The notes: generated by a model from the sequence alone, not told the origin. 64,000 nt of DNA from Pseudomonas parakoreensis (GCF_021602155.1 NZ_BQHY01000006.1:307573-371572); one strand, 5' to 3'; counted from the stretch's first letter, positions 1 to 10,390 are shown. A program made the numbers and translations.

Positions 1-82
<82 letters not shown>

Positions 83-90
<8 letters not shown>

Positions 91-967
91 GACGATAAAA
101 CCTATCCAGTAAAGCCGGGAGTGCGGCGCGCCAGGCGCGAGGCTTGATCCCGAAAGTGTGCAGAATTTTCTTGCAGGCGAGGACCGCGTGCTGCGGTTCC
201 TCGGCGGCATCCGGCCGCGCGGCATGGGCCTGAGCGGTCGGCGCTTCGATCGCCAGCGGATGCAGGCTGCGTGCTTCGGTCAGAATCGCCTGACCGAGCG
301 CCAGCGGTGTGGTCGCCTCGTGGCCGGCGTAATGGTAAGTGCCCCACAGCGGCGCCGCGCAATCGAGTTGCTTGAGCACCGAAATGATCACTCGCGCCGC
401 ATCGTCCACCGGGGTCGGATTGCCCCGGCGATCATCGGCCATCAGCAATTCATCCGGCTGTTCGGCGCGGGCGAGGAAGCGTCCGAGGGTGCCTTCAGGG
501 CTGTCGTCGAGCAGCCAGCCGAAGCGCAGCAACACATGTTGCGGGCAGGTCGCGCGGACACTTTGCTCGATGCGCCACAGCGCCTGGCCGCGCAGGCCCA
601 GCGGCACCGGCTCGTCTTTTTCGCTGTAGGCAGTCGCCCGCGAACCGTCAAACACCCGGTAACTGGACGGTTGCACAAGAATGATGTTGTGGTGCTGGCA
701 CAGTTCGGCCAGCCGCTCGATGGCGCGTTCCTGGCCGGCAAGACGGCTTTCGCTGACCGTCTCGGCCTGGAACCAGTCGAAATAGTAGGCGAGGTTGATC
801 AACGCATCCGGACGGGTATCGTCGAGCAGTTGCGTCAGGCTCGCGGCATCCCAGCCGTCTTCTGGCGGGCGGGGGGCGAGGAAACCGATGTCTTCTTCCG
901 CACCGAGGCGAATCAGCGCCTGCCCAAGGGCATTTCCGCCGCCCAGTAACATAAGGCGCATTCGCAT
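83..967 (-). CDS. Sugar nucleotide-binding (RmlD-like) protein
   Basis: This 294-residue protein starts with an NAD(P)-binding Rossmann segment (MLLGGGNALG near residue 6) and is related to the RmlD/dTDP-4-dehydrorhamnose reductase family of extended short-chain dehydrogenases. It contains DALINLAYYFDW (about 54-65) where the family has its NAG/YYV segment, and SSYRVFDG around residue 105, the position of the family's STDYVFDG motif. The usual YxxxK catalytic pair is not obvious, so enzymatic activity is uncertain. Alternative in-frame ATGs lie at 961 and 952. It overlaps the following epimerase gene by 8 bases, which suggests a two-gene sugar-modification unit continuing out of the window. 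Confidence 0.7.
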
Positions 968-1291
968 AGAGTCAGCAGGCCCAGTCTGATTGGAACGATG
1001 GCTTTAGCGACGGTGCGGGTGACACCGTCATCGATAATTGCCGGAATCGTTGCATTTTGCGGGTTTAGTGCGCAACCGTCACCCGTAAAGTGTAGATCGC
1101 CGGGAATTGTGCTGAATCAACTGGCTCCATCGCTGGCAATCCAGCGCCCACAGGGTTCAGTGTTGATTGCCGAACTTTTGAACAACAACAAACACTGTGG
1201 GAGCTGGCTGGCCAGCGATGAGGCCCTGATGAACAGCGCAGATCCCCCAGCGGTACTTGCATCTTGCCGCCCCCACCCGCATAACTTGAGC
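968..1291. other. Gene-free stretch holding a REPIN
   Basis: No convincing coding sequence lies between the sugar-nucleotide gene and lhr. An in-frame upward extension of lhr to 998 exists, but it runs through the repeat and looks non-coding. The only structure I see is an inverted pair of REP-like sequences (1125-1153 and 1195-1222). The promoters of the two divergent flanking genes must also be here, but I cannot place them. Confidence 0.6.
1125..1222. repeat. REPIN (inverted REP pair) upstream of lhr
   Basis: The segment 1195-1222 reads CTGTGGGAGCTGGCTGGCCA and continues GCGATGAG. The segment 1125-1153 is its near-copy on the opposite strand, starting CTGTGGGCGCTGG when reverse-complemented. 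Such head-to-head pairs around a short spacer are the REPIN form of Pseudomonas REP elements. Confidence 0.65.
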
Positions 1292-4200
1292 ATGAATCTG
1301 CCCATCCCCAAGGACGCCGCCCTGGCTGGCTTTCACCCCGCCGTCAGCGCCTGGTTCAGCAGCACCTTCCCGTCGGTCACCGCCGCCCAGGCCCGCGCAT
1401 GGCCATTGATCCGCCAGCGCCGCTCGACGCTGATCGCCGCGCCCACCGGCTCCGGTAAAACCCTCACCGCGTTTCTCGCGGTGCTCGACGACCTCGTCCA
1501 CCGTGGCCTGGAAAACCCCGAGGGCCTGCCCGACGAAACCCTGGTGGTCTACGTTTCACCGCTCAAGGCGCTGTCCAACGACATCCGCATCAACCTGCAA
1601 AATCCGCTGGCCGGAATTACCGAGCAGTTGCGCCAGATGGGCCTGGCCGAATTGCACATCACCACGGCGGTGCGCACCGGCGACACGCCACAGAAAGACC
1701 GCGCCGCCATGCGCAAAAGTGCGCCGCACATTCTGGTAACCACGCCGGAATCGCTGTACGTGCTGCTCGGCTCCGAATCCGGACGCAAAATGCTCGGCAG
1801 CACACGCACGGTGATCATCGATGAGATCCACGCCATCGCGGCTGGCAAACGCGGCAGTCATCTGGCGCTGAGCCTCGAGCGCCTGCAGGCGCTGTGCGCC
1901 GAACCCTTGACCCGCATCGGTTTGTCCGCCACACAAAAGCCGATCGAGGCCGTGGCGCGGTTTCTGGTCGGGACTGATCGCCCCTGCGAGATCATCGACA
2001 TCGGCCACGCTCGCCCCCGAGACCTCGGCATCGAAGTGCCGCCGGTGCCGTTGTCGGCAGTGATGGCCAACGATGTTTGGGAACTGGTTTATGACCGGCT
2101 CGCCGAACTGGCCCGCGAACATCGCACCACGCTGATTTTCGTCAATACCCGGCGCCTGGCCGAACGCCTGAGCCGACACCTCAGCGAACGCCTTGGCAAA
2201 CACGCCGTCGCCGCGCACCACGGCAGCCTGGCCAAGGAATCCCGCCTCGACGCCGAACAGCGGCTCAAGCGCGGCGAGCTGCAAGTGCTGATCGCCACCG
2301 CTTCGCTGGAATTGGGCATCGATATCGGTGAAGTCGACCTGGTCTGCCAAATATCCTCGCCACGTTCGATTGCCGGGTTTCTGCAAAGAGTCGGGCGCTC
2401 CGGGCACCAGGTTGGCGGCACGCCCAAGGGCCGCTTGTTCGCCACCACCCGCGACGACCTGATCGAGTGCGCCGCGCTGCTCGACTGCGTGCGCCGTGGC
2501 GAACTCGACACCCTGCACATCCCCGAAGCGCCGCTGGATGTACTGGCGCAGCAGATCATCGCCGAAGTCAGTTGTCAGGAGTGGCCCGAAGACGCTTTGC
2601 TCGCGCTGTTCCGCCAAGCCTCGCCGTACCGCGATCTCGACGAGAAACACTATCAGGCGCTGCTGACCATGCTCGCCGAAGGCTACAACGGTCGTCAGGG
2701 CATCCGCAGCGCCTACTTGCACCGCGACGCCGTCAGCCGCACCCTGCGTGGCCGTCGCGGCGCGCAACTGACCGCCGTGACCAGTGGCGGCACCATCCCC
2801 GACAATGCCGACTACAGCGTGTTGCTCGAACCGCAGGGTCTGAACATCGGCAGCGTCAATGAAGACTTCGCCGTGGAAAGCATCGCCGGTGATGTGTTCC
2901 AGCTCGGCAACACCTCCTACCGCATCCTGCGGGTTGAAACCGGCAAGGTGCGGGTCGAGGATGCCCAGGGCCAGCCGCCGACCATTCCGTTCTGGCTCGG
3001 CGAAGCCCCGGGGCGCAGCGATGAATTGTCGGCGGCGGTGGCGCGCCTGCAAGCGACTCTCGACCTGTTGCTGGGCGCCAGCCCCGGCGATCTGCAACCG
3101 GCGCTCGACTGGCTGACCGCAACCCTCGGCCTGAACCGTGCCAGCGCCGAACAACTGGTGGAGTATCTCGCCCGCGCTCGCCTGACCCTCGGCGCCCTGC
3201 CCTCGCAGGACACACTGCTGATGGAGCGTTTTTTCGATGAGTCCGGCGGTACTCAGTTGATCATCCATTCACCGTTCGGCAGCCGCATCAACCGCGCCTG
3301 GGGCCTGGCCTTGCGCAAGCGTTTCTGCCGCACGTTCAACTTCGAGTTGCAGGCAGCCGCCAGCGAAGACGCGATTGTCCTGTCGCTGTCCACCAGCCAC
3401 AGTTTCGAACTGGATGATGTCTGGCGGTACCTGCACAGCAACAGCGCCGAGCACATCCTGATTCAGGCGATTCTCGACGCGCCGCTGTTCGGCGTGCGCT
3501 GGCGCTGGAATGCCGGCGTGGCCCTGGCGTTGCCGCGTTTTACCGGCGGGCGCAAAGTCGCGCCGCAGTTGCAGCGGATGAAAAGCGAAGACCTGATCGC
3601 CAGCGTGTTCCCCGATCAGATCGCCTGCCTGGAAAACCTAGCCGGCGAGCGGGAGGTTCCCGAGCATCCGCTGGTGGAACAGACCCTCGACGATTGCCTG
3701 CACGAGGCCATGGACAGCGACGGCTGGCTCACGCTGCTGCGGCGCATGGAGCGTGGCGAGGTGCGGTTGATCAGCCGCGATCTGCCGGCACCCTCGCCGC
3801 TCGCGGCGGAAATTCTCAGTGCGCGACCGTACAGCTTTCTCGACGATGCACCGCTGGAAGAACGCCGCACCCAAGCGGTGATCAACCGACGCTGGAGCGA
3901 TCCGCAATCCACCGATGATCTCGGGGCACTGGACGCCGACGCCATCAACGCGGTGCGCGAGGAAGCATGGCCGACGCCGGCCAACGTCGATGAAATGCAC
4001 GAGGCGCTGATGAGCCTGTCCTGCGCCAGCGAGGCGGAGGCGCAGGTCAACGCCTCCTGGCGCGAATGGCTGGATACATTGACTGACAGTGGTCGAGCCT
4101 GTCGCCTGAAGCTCAACCCTCAACATTCGTTGTGGCTGGCACGCGAACGCCTGACCTGCCTGCAGGCGCTTTATCCACACGCCACGCTACACCCGCCGCA

Positions 4201-5593
4201 GGAGGCTCTGCCCGGCTTCAACGAGCCGTGGACCTTCGAGGACGCGCTGGTCGAAGTGGTCCGCGCACGCCTCGGTGCGTTCGGCCCGCTGCCGCTCCCG
4301 GCAATTGCCGAGCCGCTGGCGCTGCCCACTGCACAAGTAGCACAAGCGCTCGCCCGGCTGGAGCGCGAAGGCTATGTGCTGCGTGGTCATTTCACTCCGG
4401 GCGAAGCAGTTGAAGAATGGTGCGAACGGCATCTGCTGGCGCGCATTCATCGCTACACGGTCAAGCGTCTGCGCCGGGAAATCGAGCCGGTGGCGTTGCA
4501 GGATTTCATGCGCTTTCTGTTCGACTGGCAGCACCTGTCCGCTGCTACGCGCGGTCAGGGGCACGCGGTGCTGCCGGCGATTGTCGGCCAGTTCGAAGGT
4601 TACCCGGCAGCGGCTTCGGCGTGGGACAGCGACCTTCTCCCGGCGCGCCTGAAAGATTATTCGCCGAGCTGGCTTGATGAGCTGTGTCGCAACGGCAAAC
4701 TGGTGTGGACGCGCCTCAGCGCCCGACAGAAAGTCAGCGGCACGGCGTTGCGCAGTACGCCGATTGTGCTGCTGCCGCGCAGTCAGGTCGGCTTGTGGGG
4801 TGCGCTGGCCGAGCAGACGCCGGTCAGTGAACTGTCGCCGAAAACGCAAAAGGTTTATGAGGCGCTGAGTCAGCACGGCGCGCTGTTTTTCGATGAGCTG
4901 ATTCACGAGGCGCATCTGCTGCGCACCGAGCTGGAAATCGCCTTGCAGGAACTGGTCGGCGCCGGCCTGGTAAACGCCGACAGCTTCGCCGGCTTGCGCG
5001 CCTTGATCACCCCGGCGAGCAAGCGCCAGCAACGCAGCAGTCGTCGTGGGCGCGGTGCGTTTGTCGGTGGCATGGACGATGCCGGGCGCTGGGCATTGTT
5101 GCGCCGCGGGCCACGGCAGGAAAGCGCTGAGATAGCGTCACCGGAAACCCTCGAACATGTCGCCATGACGTTGCTGCGCCGCTATGGCGTGGTGTTCTGG
5201 CGCCTGCTGGAGCGCGAAGCGGATTGGCTGCCGAGCTGGCGCGAATTGCTGCGCACGTTTCATCGGCTGGAAGCCCGTGGCGAGATACGCGGCGGGCGCT
5301 TTGTCAGTGGTCTGGCGGGGGAGCAGTTTGCCTTGCCGGAGGCGATTCCATTGCTGCGCGAGGTTCGGCGCCGGGCGCATGACGGCAGTCTGGTTGCGGT
5401 GTGCGGGGTTGATCCGCTGAACCTGGCAGGGACGTTGTTGCCAGGGGCGAAAGTGCCGGCACTGGTGAGTAATCGGCTGGTGTATCAAGATGGTTTGCCG
5501 GTTGCTGCCGAGATTGCCGGCAAGCAGGTGTTCTGGACTGAGCTGGATCAGGTAATCATGGAGCAGGTGCGCAGCAAGCTGATCCGGCATTGA
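1292..5593 (+). CDS. lhr: Large ATP-dependent helicase Lhr
   Basis: Superfamily 2 DNA/RNA helicase of the long Lhr type, which translocates 3'-5' on single-stranded nucleic acid and is implicated in DNA repair. From the ATG at 1292 it is 1433 residues, in the usual range for Pseudomonas Lhr (the E. coli protein is about 1538). Visible motifs are Walker A APTGSGKT (50-57), DEIH box (177-180), SAT (212-214) and later helicase motifs IATASLELGIDIG and QRVGRSGHQ. The Lhr core and long C-terminal region typical of the family follow. The reading frame is open from 998, but the extra 98 residues cross a REP element and are low in family character, so I chose MNLPIPKD at 1292. It is monocistronic and convergent with the channel gene. 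Confidence 0.9.
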   Translation: MNLPIPKDAALAGFHPAVSAWFSSTFPSVTAAQARAWPLIRQRRSTLIAAPTGSGKTLTAFLAVLDDLVHRGLENPEGLPDETLVVYVSPLKALSNDIRINLQNPLAGITEQLRQMGLAELHITTAVRTGDTPQKDRAAMRKSAPHILVTTPESLYVLLGSESGRKMLGSTRTVIIDEIHAIAAGKRGSHLALSLERLQALCAEPLTRIGLSATQKPIEAVARFLVGTDRPCEIIDIGHARPRDLGIEVPPVPLSAVMANDVWELVYDRLAELAREHRTTLIFVNTRRLAERLSRHLSERLGKHAVAAHHGSLAKESRLDAEQRLKRGELQVLIATASLELGIDIGEVDLVCQISSPRSIAGFLQRVGRSGHQVGGTPKGRLFATTRDDLIECAALLDCVRRGELDTLHIPEAPLDVLAQQIIAEVSCQEWPEDALLALFRQASPYRDLDEKHYQALLTMLAEGYNGRQGIRSAYLHRDAVSRTLRGRRGAQLTAVTSGGTIPDNADYSVLLEPQGLNIGSVNEDFAVESIAGDVFQLGNTSYRILRVETGKVRVEDAQGQPPTIPFWLGEAPGRSDELSAAVARLQATLDLLLGASPGDLQPALDWLTATLGLNRASAEQLVEYLARARLTLGALPSQDTLLMERFFDESGGTQLIIHSPFGSRINRAWGLALRKRFCRTFNFELQAAASEDAIVLSLSTSHSFELDDVWRYLHSNSAEHILIQAILDAPLFGVRWRWNAGVALALPRFTGGRKVAPQLQRMKSEDLIASVFPDQIACLENLAGEREVPEHPLVEQTLDDCLHEAMDSDGWLTLLRRMERGEVRLISRDLPAPSPLAAEILSARPYSFLDDAPLEERRTQAVINRRWSDPQSTDDLGALDADAINAVREEAWPTPANVDEMHEALMSLSCASEAEAQVNASWREWLDTLTDSGRACRLKLNPQHSLWLARERLTCLQALYPHATLHPPQEALPGFNEPWTFEDALVEVVRARLGAFGPLPLPAIAEPLALPTAQVAQALARLEREGYVLRGHFTPGEAVEEWCERHLLARIHRYTVKRLRREIEPVALQDFMRFLFDWQHLSAATRGQGHAVLPAIVGQFEGYPAAASAWDSDLLPARLKDYSPSWLDELCRNGKLVWTRLSARQKVSGTALRSTPIVLLPRSQVGLWGALAEQTPVSELSPKTQKVYEALSQHGALFFDELIHEAHLLRTELEIALQELVGAGLVNADSFAGLRALITPASKRQQRSSRRGRGAFVGGMDDAGRWALLRRGPRQESAEIASPETLEHVAMTLLRRYGVVFWRLLEREADWLPSWRELLRTFHRLEARGEIRGGRFVSGLAGEQFALPEAIPLLREVRRRAHDGSLVAVCGVDPLNLAGTLLPGAKVPALVSNRLVYQDGLPVAAEIAGKQVFWTELDQVIMEQVRSKLIRH

Positions 5594-5612
5594 TGTCGAC
5601 AGTTCCGGCCCT

Positions 5613-5703
5613 TTCGCGAGCAAGCTCGCTCCCACAATGATTTTTGGTGTGCCTACTATTTCAACATCACCCAGAACCCTGTGGGAGCGGGCTTGCCCGC
5701 GAA
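5613..5703. repeat. REPIN between lhr and the MscS gene
   Basis: Two copies of the Pseudomonas REP core lie in opposite orientation: GTGGGAGCGGGCTTGCCCGC followed by GAA at 5681-5703 on the plus strand, and GTGGGAGCGAGCTTGCTCGC followed by GAA at 5613-5635 on the minus strand. They fill the space between two convergent genes, the usual location for these mobile hairpin elements. Confidence 0.8.
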
Positions 5704-5735
5704 GAGGCCGGAACCCCCACTACACAATCCGCCCA

Positions 5736-7829
5736 TCAAGTACTCGACTTTTGTGGCACCTCGCTCGCTACCCATTCCCCCTCACCCTGCCGCCTTGGCA
5801 ACAAAACCTGCTGTGGATAAGTTTGCGCGAAATGCACCTCGGCGCTGTTATCCACAAGCTTTTTCAAACGCTGATTGAACGCCCGGCTCACCGCATACTG
5901 CCCGCCCGACACGGTACGGAATTGCGCGGTCAGCACTACGCCGTTCAAGTCCATCCTGTCCACGCCAAATACATCCAGCGGCCCCTGCAGGTTGTACTTG
6001 AGGAACGGGTCTTCACGGATCGAATCGCCGGTCTGGCGGATCAGTTCGATGGCCTTGTCGACATCGGTGTCGTAGGTGAACTGCACCGAGAAAAACGCGA
6101 AGGCAAACTGGCGTGACTGGTTGGTGACTGCCTTGATCTGACCGAACGGCACCGAGTGCACAAACCCCTTGCCGTCACGCAGGCGCAGGGTGCGAATGGT
6201 CAGGCCTTCGACGGTGCCGGCATGCCCGGAATCGAGCACCACCCAGTCGCCGATCGACAGCGTGTCTTCAATGATGATGAACAGCCCGGTGATCACATCC
6301 TGCACCAGTTGTTGCGAGCCAAAACCGATGGCCAGACCGACCACCCCGGCACCGGCCAACAGTGGCGCAACGTTGATCCCGAGGTTAGCCATGGTGGTGA
6401 TCGCGCAGATCACCACCAGGATGATTTTGATTGCGTTGCGCAGCAGCGGCAGGATGGTTTTCACCCGGGTGCTGGGCTGGCGCGACGAGCGTTTGCTGAC
6501 CGGTGGTTTCAGCGCTTCCTGAATCGCCGTGTCGAGCACCACCCACAACAGCCAGGTGACGAGGAAGATCAGGCCGATGCTGCTCAACGCATTGCTGATC
6601 GCCCGGCCGACGGTGCTGCTCTGGGCAAAGTCGAGCAGCGAAACACCCCAGATCCGCCCGAGAATATCGATGAAAGCAATCGCAATGACGATCCGCAGCA
6701 AGGCGTGCAACAGGCTGAGAAAGCGTTCCTTGTAAGCGCTGCTGCGCTGGATCGCTTCGGCTTTGCGCGACTTGAACAGGTGCTGGAGGATGGTGCTGAG
6801 GAACACCGTGCCGATCAGCAGCACGGTGGTGAACAACGCGCAGCGCAGAGCCTTTTGATTGTCCTCGCCGATGCCGATCAGATTGACCACCGAAACGAGC
6901 ACCATCAACACGATAGGCCAGTACCAGAGCCCGGAAAAAATCCGCAGTGACTCCTGCAACGACGGCTGCTTCAGGCGCTGTTCCAGTGGCCGGTTGCGAA
7001 TCAGATGTGCCACCGGCCGGCGCAGGCGAATCACCAGCAGACCGAAGATGATCGAGGCGATCAGCCCGGTGAACACCGCGACGCTGCTGGTGATGTTGCC
7101 GCCCAGCTGACGGGCGATCTGCGGGCTGGTCAACGCGTCACTGAGGGCCGCGAGGAAACCGATCAGGAACAGCGGTTTCGGGCAGTAGTGGCGGATGATC
7201 CGCGCGGCAGGCCGTTTGTGCCCGACGTTGAACATCACCACCACGCACAACAACATTGAAGTGGAGAAAATACCGCTGCTGGTGGCGTACGCCAGACACA
7301 GCGCCAGCGCCCGTCCCACCGAGGCTTGCAGAAAGTGGCTGACGTACAGCGTCAGCGGCAGACAGATCAGCGCCGGCAGCGTGTACGGCAGCAGGTAGCC
7401 GACCAGGTCCTGACTGCGCTGCCGGGTCCGCAGCCAACGGCCCTGACTCAGCCGCTTGGCCAGCAGGCTGCCGAGCACGGTCAGCAGCGCAAACGCGCCG
7501 AGCCAGACGCCGGACAACATCAGGAAATCACCGGCGACGCTCCAGCCGGACCGGTTCGACGGCTGGTTGACCAGTTTGTCGACCTCGTCCGCCGCGCGGT
7601 CGGCACGCAGGCGCCAGGCATCGACCAGATGTTCATTGAGGTCGAGTTTGTCCTGCACGTCGTCGATGCTCGAACTGATCGCGCCGAGCAGACCGCCCTG
7701 CACAATCGGCTCGGGTTTGGCCGGCTCTTCAGCGGCAGCCGGAACCCCCGGCAGCGCGGCGGCTTCGAGTTCGCTGGCGCCGAGAAACAGTAGCGCTCCC
7801 AGCAGAATGGCGATCCTGAACTTGATCAA
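5736..7829 (-). CDS. Mechanosensitive ion channel, MscS family (YbiO-like size)
   Basis: An integral inner-membrane channel that opens under membrane tension to release solutes during hypo-osmotic shock. It is about 697 residues from a TTG at 7829. I chose this start because AGAGGGA sits 7 bases upstream and it begins directly with a signal-like hydrophobic segment (IKFRIAILLGALLFLG). There is then a periplasmic helical stretch and many membrane helices. The MscS core follows (PLLAGAGVVGLAIGFGSQQL, with the Gly/Ala-rich pore helix), then the beta domain (EDTLSIGDWVVLD) and a cytoplasmic domain. The length and large N-terminal region resemble E. coli YbiO more than minimal MscS. It stands alone, convergent with lhr and divergent from the MFS gene. 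Confidence 0.85.
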   Translation of the reverse strand: MIKFRIAILLGALLFLGASELEAAALPGVPAAAEEPAKPEPIVQGGLLGAISSSIDDVQDKLDLNEHLVDAWRLRADRAADEVDKLVNQPSNRSGWSVAGDFLMLSGVWLGAFALLTVLGSLLAKRLSQGRWLRTRQRSQDLVGYLLPYTLPALICLPLTLYVSHFLQASVGRALALCLAYATSSGIFSTSMLLCVVVMFNVGHKRPAARIIRHYCPKPLFLIGFLAALSDALTSPQIARQLGGNITSSVAVFTGLIASIIFGLLVIRLRRPVAHLIRNRPLEQRLKQPSLQESLRIFSGLWYWPIVLMVLVSVVNLIGIGEDNQKALRCALFTTVLLIGTVFLSTILQHLFKSRKAEAIQRSSAYKERFLSLLHALLRIVIAIAFIDILGRIWGVSLLDFAQSSTVGRAISNALSSIGLIFLVTWLLWVVLDTAIQEALKPPVSKRSSRQPSTRVKTILPLLRNAIKIILVVICAITTMANLGINVAPLLAGAGVVGLAIGFGSQQLVQDVITGLFIIIEDTLSIGDWVVLDSGHAGTVEGLTIRTLRLRDGKGFVHSVPFGQIKAVTNQSRQFAFAFFSVQFTYDTDVDKAIELIRQTGDSIREDPFLKYNLQGPLDVFGVDRMDLNGVVLTAQFRTVSGGQYAVSRAFNQRLKKLVDNSAEVHFAQTYPQQVLLPRRQGEGEWVASEVPQKSST

Positions 7830-7931
7830 AACTGCGATCCCTCTTGGCTGAACCTTTAAGGAACTGATCGGTGAATGGCGGACAAGTTCGGTTTTTGCCT
7901 GAATAACCCCAGTGCCCACTGCATTCCCCTC

Positions 7932-7981
7932 ACCACAGGGTTCACAGCAGACTGTGGATATTTGCGTCAGCGGCAAATATC
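7932..7981. promoter_or_regulatory. Two adjacent inverted repeats, possible operator
   Basis: In the divergent gap, 7957-7981 is GATATTTGC, a 7-base spacer, then GCAAATATC: perfect 9-bp arms. Directly beside it, 7932-7956 has CCACAG and CTGTGG at its two ends. The site is about 80 bases before the MFS start, so it could be the binding site of a regulator of the exporter. No regulator gene is adjacent. Confidence 0.4.
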
Positions 7982-8060
7982 AAATACCTGGCCCCGTATT
8001 TTTCCGCAGGAGCCAAACCCCGACACTGCGCTCCATTCAAACCTCTACCGGAGTGCTGTC

Positions 8061-9263
8061 ATGCCCATTGCCTTGCTCGCGCTGACCCTCAGCGCCTTCG
8101 CCATCGGGACGACCGAGTTCGTCATCGTTGGCCTGTTACCCACCATCGGCGCCGACCTCGGCGTCAGTCTGCCGTCCGCCGGCCTGCTGGTCAGCCTGTA
8201 TGCGCTGGGCGTTGCCATTGGCGCGCCGGTGCTGACCGCCCTGACCGGCAAAGTCCCGCGCAAACTGTTGCTGTTGTCGCTGATGGTGCTGTTCACCCTC
8301 GGCAACCTGCTGGCCTGGCTGGCGCCCAGTTATGAATCGCTGGTGCTGGCGCGGATCGTCACGGGCCTGGCGCACGGGGTGTTCTTTTCCATCGGCTCGA
8401 CCATCGCCACCAGCCTGGTGCCCAAGGAAAAAGCCGCCAGCGCGATTGCGATCATGTTCACCGGCCTCACCGTGGCGCTGGTCACCGGCGTACCACTGGG
8501 CACGTTCATCGGTCAGCATTTCGGCTGGCGTGAAACCTTCCTCGCGGTCTCGGCGCTGGGTGTGATCGCCTTCATCGGCAGCCTGCTGTATGTGCCGAAC
8601 AACATCGCCCACAGCAAACCGGCGTCGCTGTTGCAACAACTGCAAGTGCTGAAACAACCGCGCCTGTTGCTGGTGTACGCCATGACCGCGATCGGTTACG
8701 GCGGCTCGTTCATCGCCTTCACCTTCCTGGCGCCGATCCTGCAGGACATCTCCGGTTTCAGCGCCAGTACCGTCAGCCTGGTGCTGCTGGTGTACGGCGT
8801 CTCGGTGGCGGCCGGCAATATCTGGGGCGGCAAAATGGCGGACAAGCGTGGGCCGATCAGCGCCCTGAAAATCATCTTCGCCCTGCTCGCCGCGGTGCTG
8901 TTCGTACTGACCTTCACCGCCGGCAACCCATGGCTGGCGCTGGCCACGGTGCTGGTGTGGGGCGCGGTGGCGTTCGGCAATGTGCCGGGGCTGCAGGTGT
9001 ACGTGGTGCGTCAGGCTGAACATCACACGCCGCAGGCGGTGGACGTGGCATCGGGGCTGAACATCGCGGCGTTCAACCTGGGGATTGCCGGTGGCGCATG
9101 GGGCGGCGGGCTGATCGTCGAACACCTTGGCCTGATTCACACAGCATGGATCGGCGGGCTGGTGGTGTTGGTGGCGCTCGCGCTGACGGCGTGGAGCGGG
9201 CGACTGGATCGGCTCGGCCCGACCTATGCCGAAAGCACTACGCGAGTCGTCACCGGCCACTGA
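8061..9263 (+). CDS. MFS drug/sugar efflux transporter (AraJ/DHA1 type)
   Basis: A 400-residue major facilitator superfamily permease with 12 predicted membrane helices, an inner-membrane proton antiporter. The N-terminus (LSAFAIGTTEFVIVGLLPTI) is the signature of the AraJ/YdhP/SotB-like DHA1 group, and motif A-like GKVPRKLLLL follows helix 2. An ATG at 8061 preceded by CCGGAG is the best start. The open frame extends further upstream but without family sequence. Substrate cannot be told from sequence. An inverted repeat lies about 80 bases upstream, and a REPIN follows the stop. Confidence 0.85.
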   Translation: MPIALLALTLSAFAIGTTEFVIVGLLPTIGADLGVSLPSAGLLVSLYALGVAIGAPVLTALTGKVPRKLLLLSLMVLFTLGNLLAWLAPSYESLVLARIVTGLAHGVFFSIGSTIATSLVPKEKAASAIAIMFTGLTVALVTGVPLGTFIGQHFGWRETFLAVSALGVIAFIGSLLYVPNNIAHSKPASLLQQLQVLKQPRLLLVYAMTAIGYGGSFIAFTFLAPILQDISGFSASTVSLVLLVYGVSVAAGNIWGGKMADKRGPISALKIIFALLAAVLFVLTFTAGNPWLALATVLVWGAVAFGNVPGLQVYVVRQAEHHTPQAVDVASGLNIAAFNLGIAGGAWGGGLIVEHLGLIHTAWIGGLVVLVALALTAWSGRLDRLGPTYAESTTRVVTGH

Positions 9264-9290
9264 TCAAATAGCTGTCTCAATGATATCCCC

Positions 9291-9371
9291 CTGTAGGAGC
9301 TGCCGAAGGCTGCGATCTTTTGATCTTGAAAAGCAACATCAAAAGATCGCAGCCTTCGGCGGCTCTTACAG
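9291..9371. repeat. REPIN, GATCTTTTGAT family
   Basis: Arms 9291-9324 and 9338-9371 are inverted copies of CTGTAGGAGCTGCCGAAGGC continuing TGCGATCTTTTGAT, with two mismatched positions near the outer end. This is the same repeat family as the one at 18741-18821, and it can form a long hairpin after the MFS gene. Confidence 0.8.
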
Positions 9372-9463
9372 ACTACCGTCCGTAACGCCGTCGAAACTTT
9401 CCCGAACCGCCCACAGTCATCAACAGACACAGGCTGTATGAGGACTGACGACGGGAGGGCGGC

Positions 9464-10390
9464 ATGGCAACGATTCACATCGGTATTTCCGGCTGGGGCT
9501 ACGCTCCGTGGCGCGGGGATTTCTACCCGAAGGGACTGACCCAGAAGCGCGAACTGCAATTCGCATCACGGGCGGTCAACAGCATCGAAATCAATGGATC
9601 GTTCTACGCCCTGCAACGGCCCGAACGTTATGCGCAGTGGTACAGCGAAACGCCGGACGACTTCGTGTTCAGCGTCAAGGCGCCGCGCTTCATCACTCAC
9701 GTGCGCCGCTTGCGCGAGATCGAGAAACCACTGGCGAATTTCTTCGCCTCCGGGGTGCTGGAGCTCAAGGAAAAGCTCGGGCCGATCCTCTGGCAGTTTC
9801 CGCCGAACTTCAAATTCGACCCCGAGCGCTTCGAACACTTCCTCTCATTGTTGCCCCACGATACCGAGGCGGCCGCCGCCCTCGCCCGCCAGCACGACGC
9901 GCACCTGCATGGCCACGCCAGCCTGAAAGCCTGGCGCAAAAAACCGCTGCGCCATGCCGTCGAAATTCGCAACGACAGCTTCATTGATCCCGACTTCGTG
10001 CGCTTGTTGAAACGCTACAACACCGCCCTGGTGATCGCCGACACCGCCGGCAAATGGCCGTATCGCGAAGACCTTACCAGCGACTTCGTCTACCTGCGCC
10101 TGCATGGCGCCGAAGAGCTGTACGCCAGCGGCTACAGCGAATCGGCGCTGCAGAACTGGGCCAAACGCATCGACGCCTGGCACCACGGTCAGCAGCCTGG
10201 CGATGCGCATCTGATCGCGCCGCGCCTCAAGCCTCGGGCGCGCAAGTCCCGCGAAGTATTCTGCTATTTCGACAACGACATCAAAGTCCGCGCGCCCTAC
10301 GACGCGCGCCGTTTGCTCCACTGTTTTGAACTGGATAAAACACTCGCCACCGCCCCCGGCGAACCCGCTGCCGAAGGGGTGCTGACATGA
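9464..10390 (+). CDS. DUF72 family protein (YecE-like)
   Basis: A 308-residue protein of the DUF72/YecE family, predicted to fold as a TIM barrel; its activity is unknown. Family hallmarks are IGISGWGY at residues 5-12, the INGSFY segment (about 44-49), [21 protein letters not shown] and the late VYLRLHG and CYFDND segments. AGGG lies close before the ATG. Its stop overlaps the start of the next gene by 4 bases (ATGA), so it heads the same operon as the ybhP-ybhO-ybhN-like genes. Confidence 0.85.
   Translation: MATIHIGISGWGYAPWRGDFYPKGLTQKRELQFASRAVNSIEINGSFYALQRPERYAQWYSETPDDFVFSVKAPRFITHVRRLREIEKPLANFFASGVLELKEKLGPILWQFPPNFKFDPERFEHFLSLLPHDTEAAAALARQHDAHLHGHASLKAWRKKPLRHAVEIRNDSFIDPDFVRLLKRYNTALVIADTAGKWPYREDLTSDFVYLRLHGAEELYASGYSESALQNWAKRIDAWHHGQQPGDAHLIAPRLKPRARKSREVFCYFDNDIKVRAPYDARRLLHCFELDKTLATAPGEPAAEGVLT

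Noticed and set aside
998-1291. N-terminal extension of Lhr by 98 residues from an ATG at 998.
   Set aside because: The extension runs through a REPIN and lacks Lhr-family sequence. The start at 1292 gives the expected N-terminus shortly before the helicase core.
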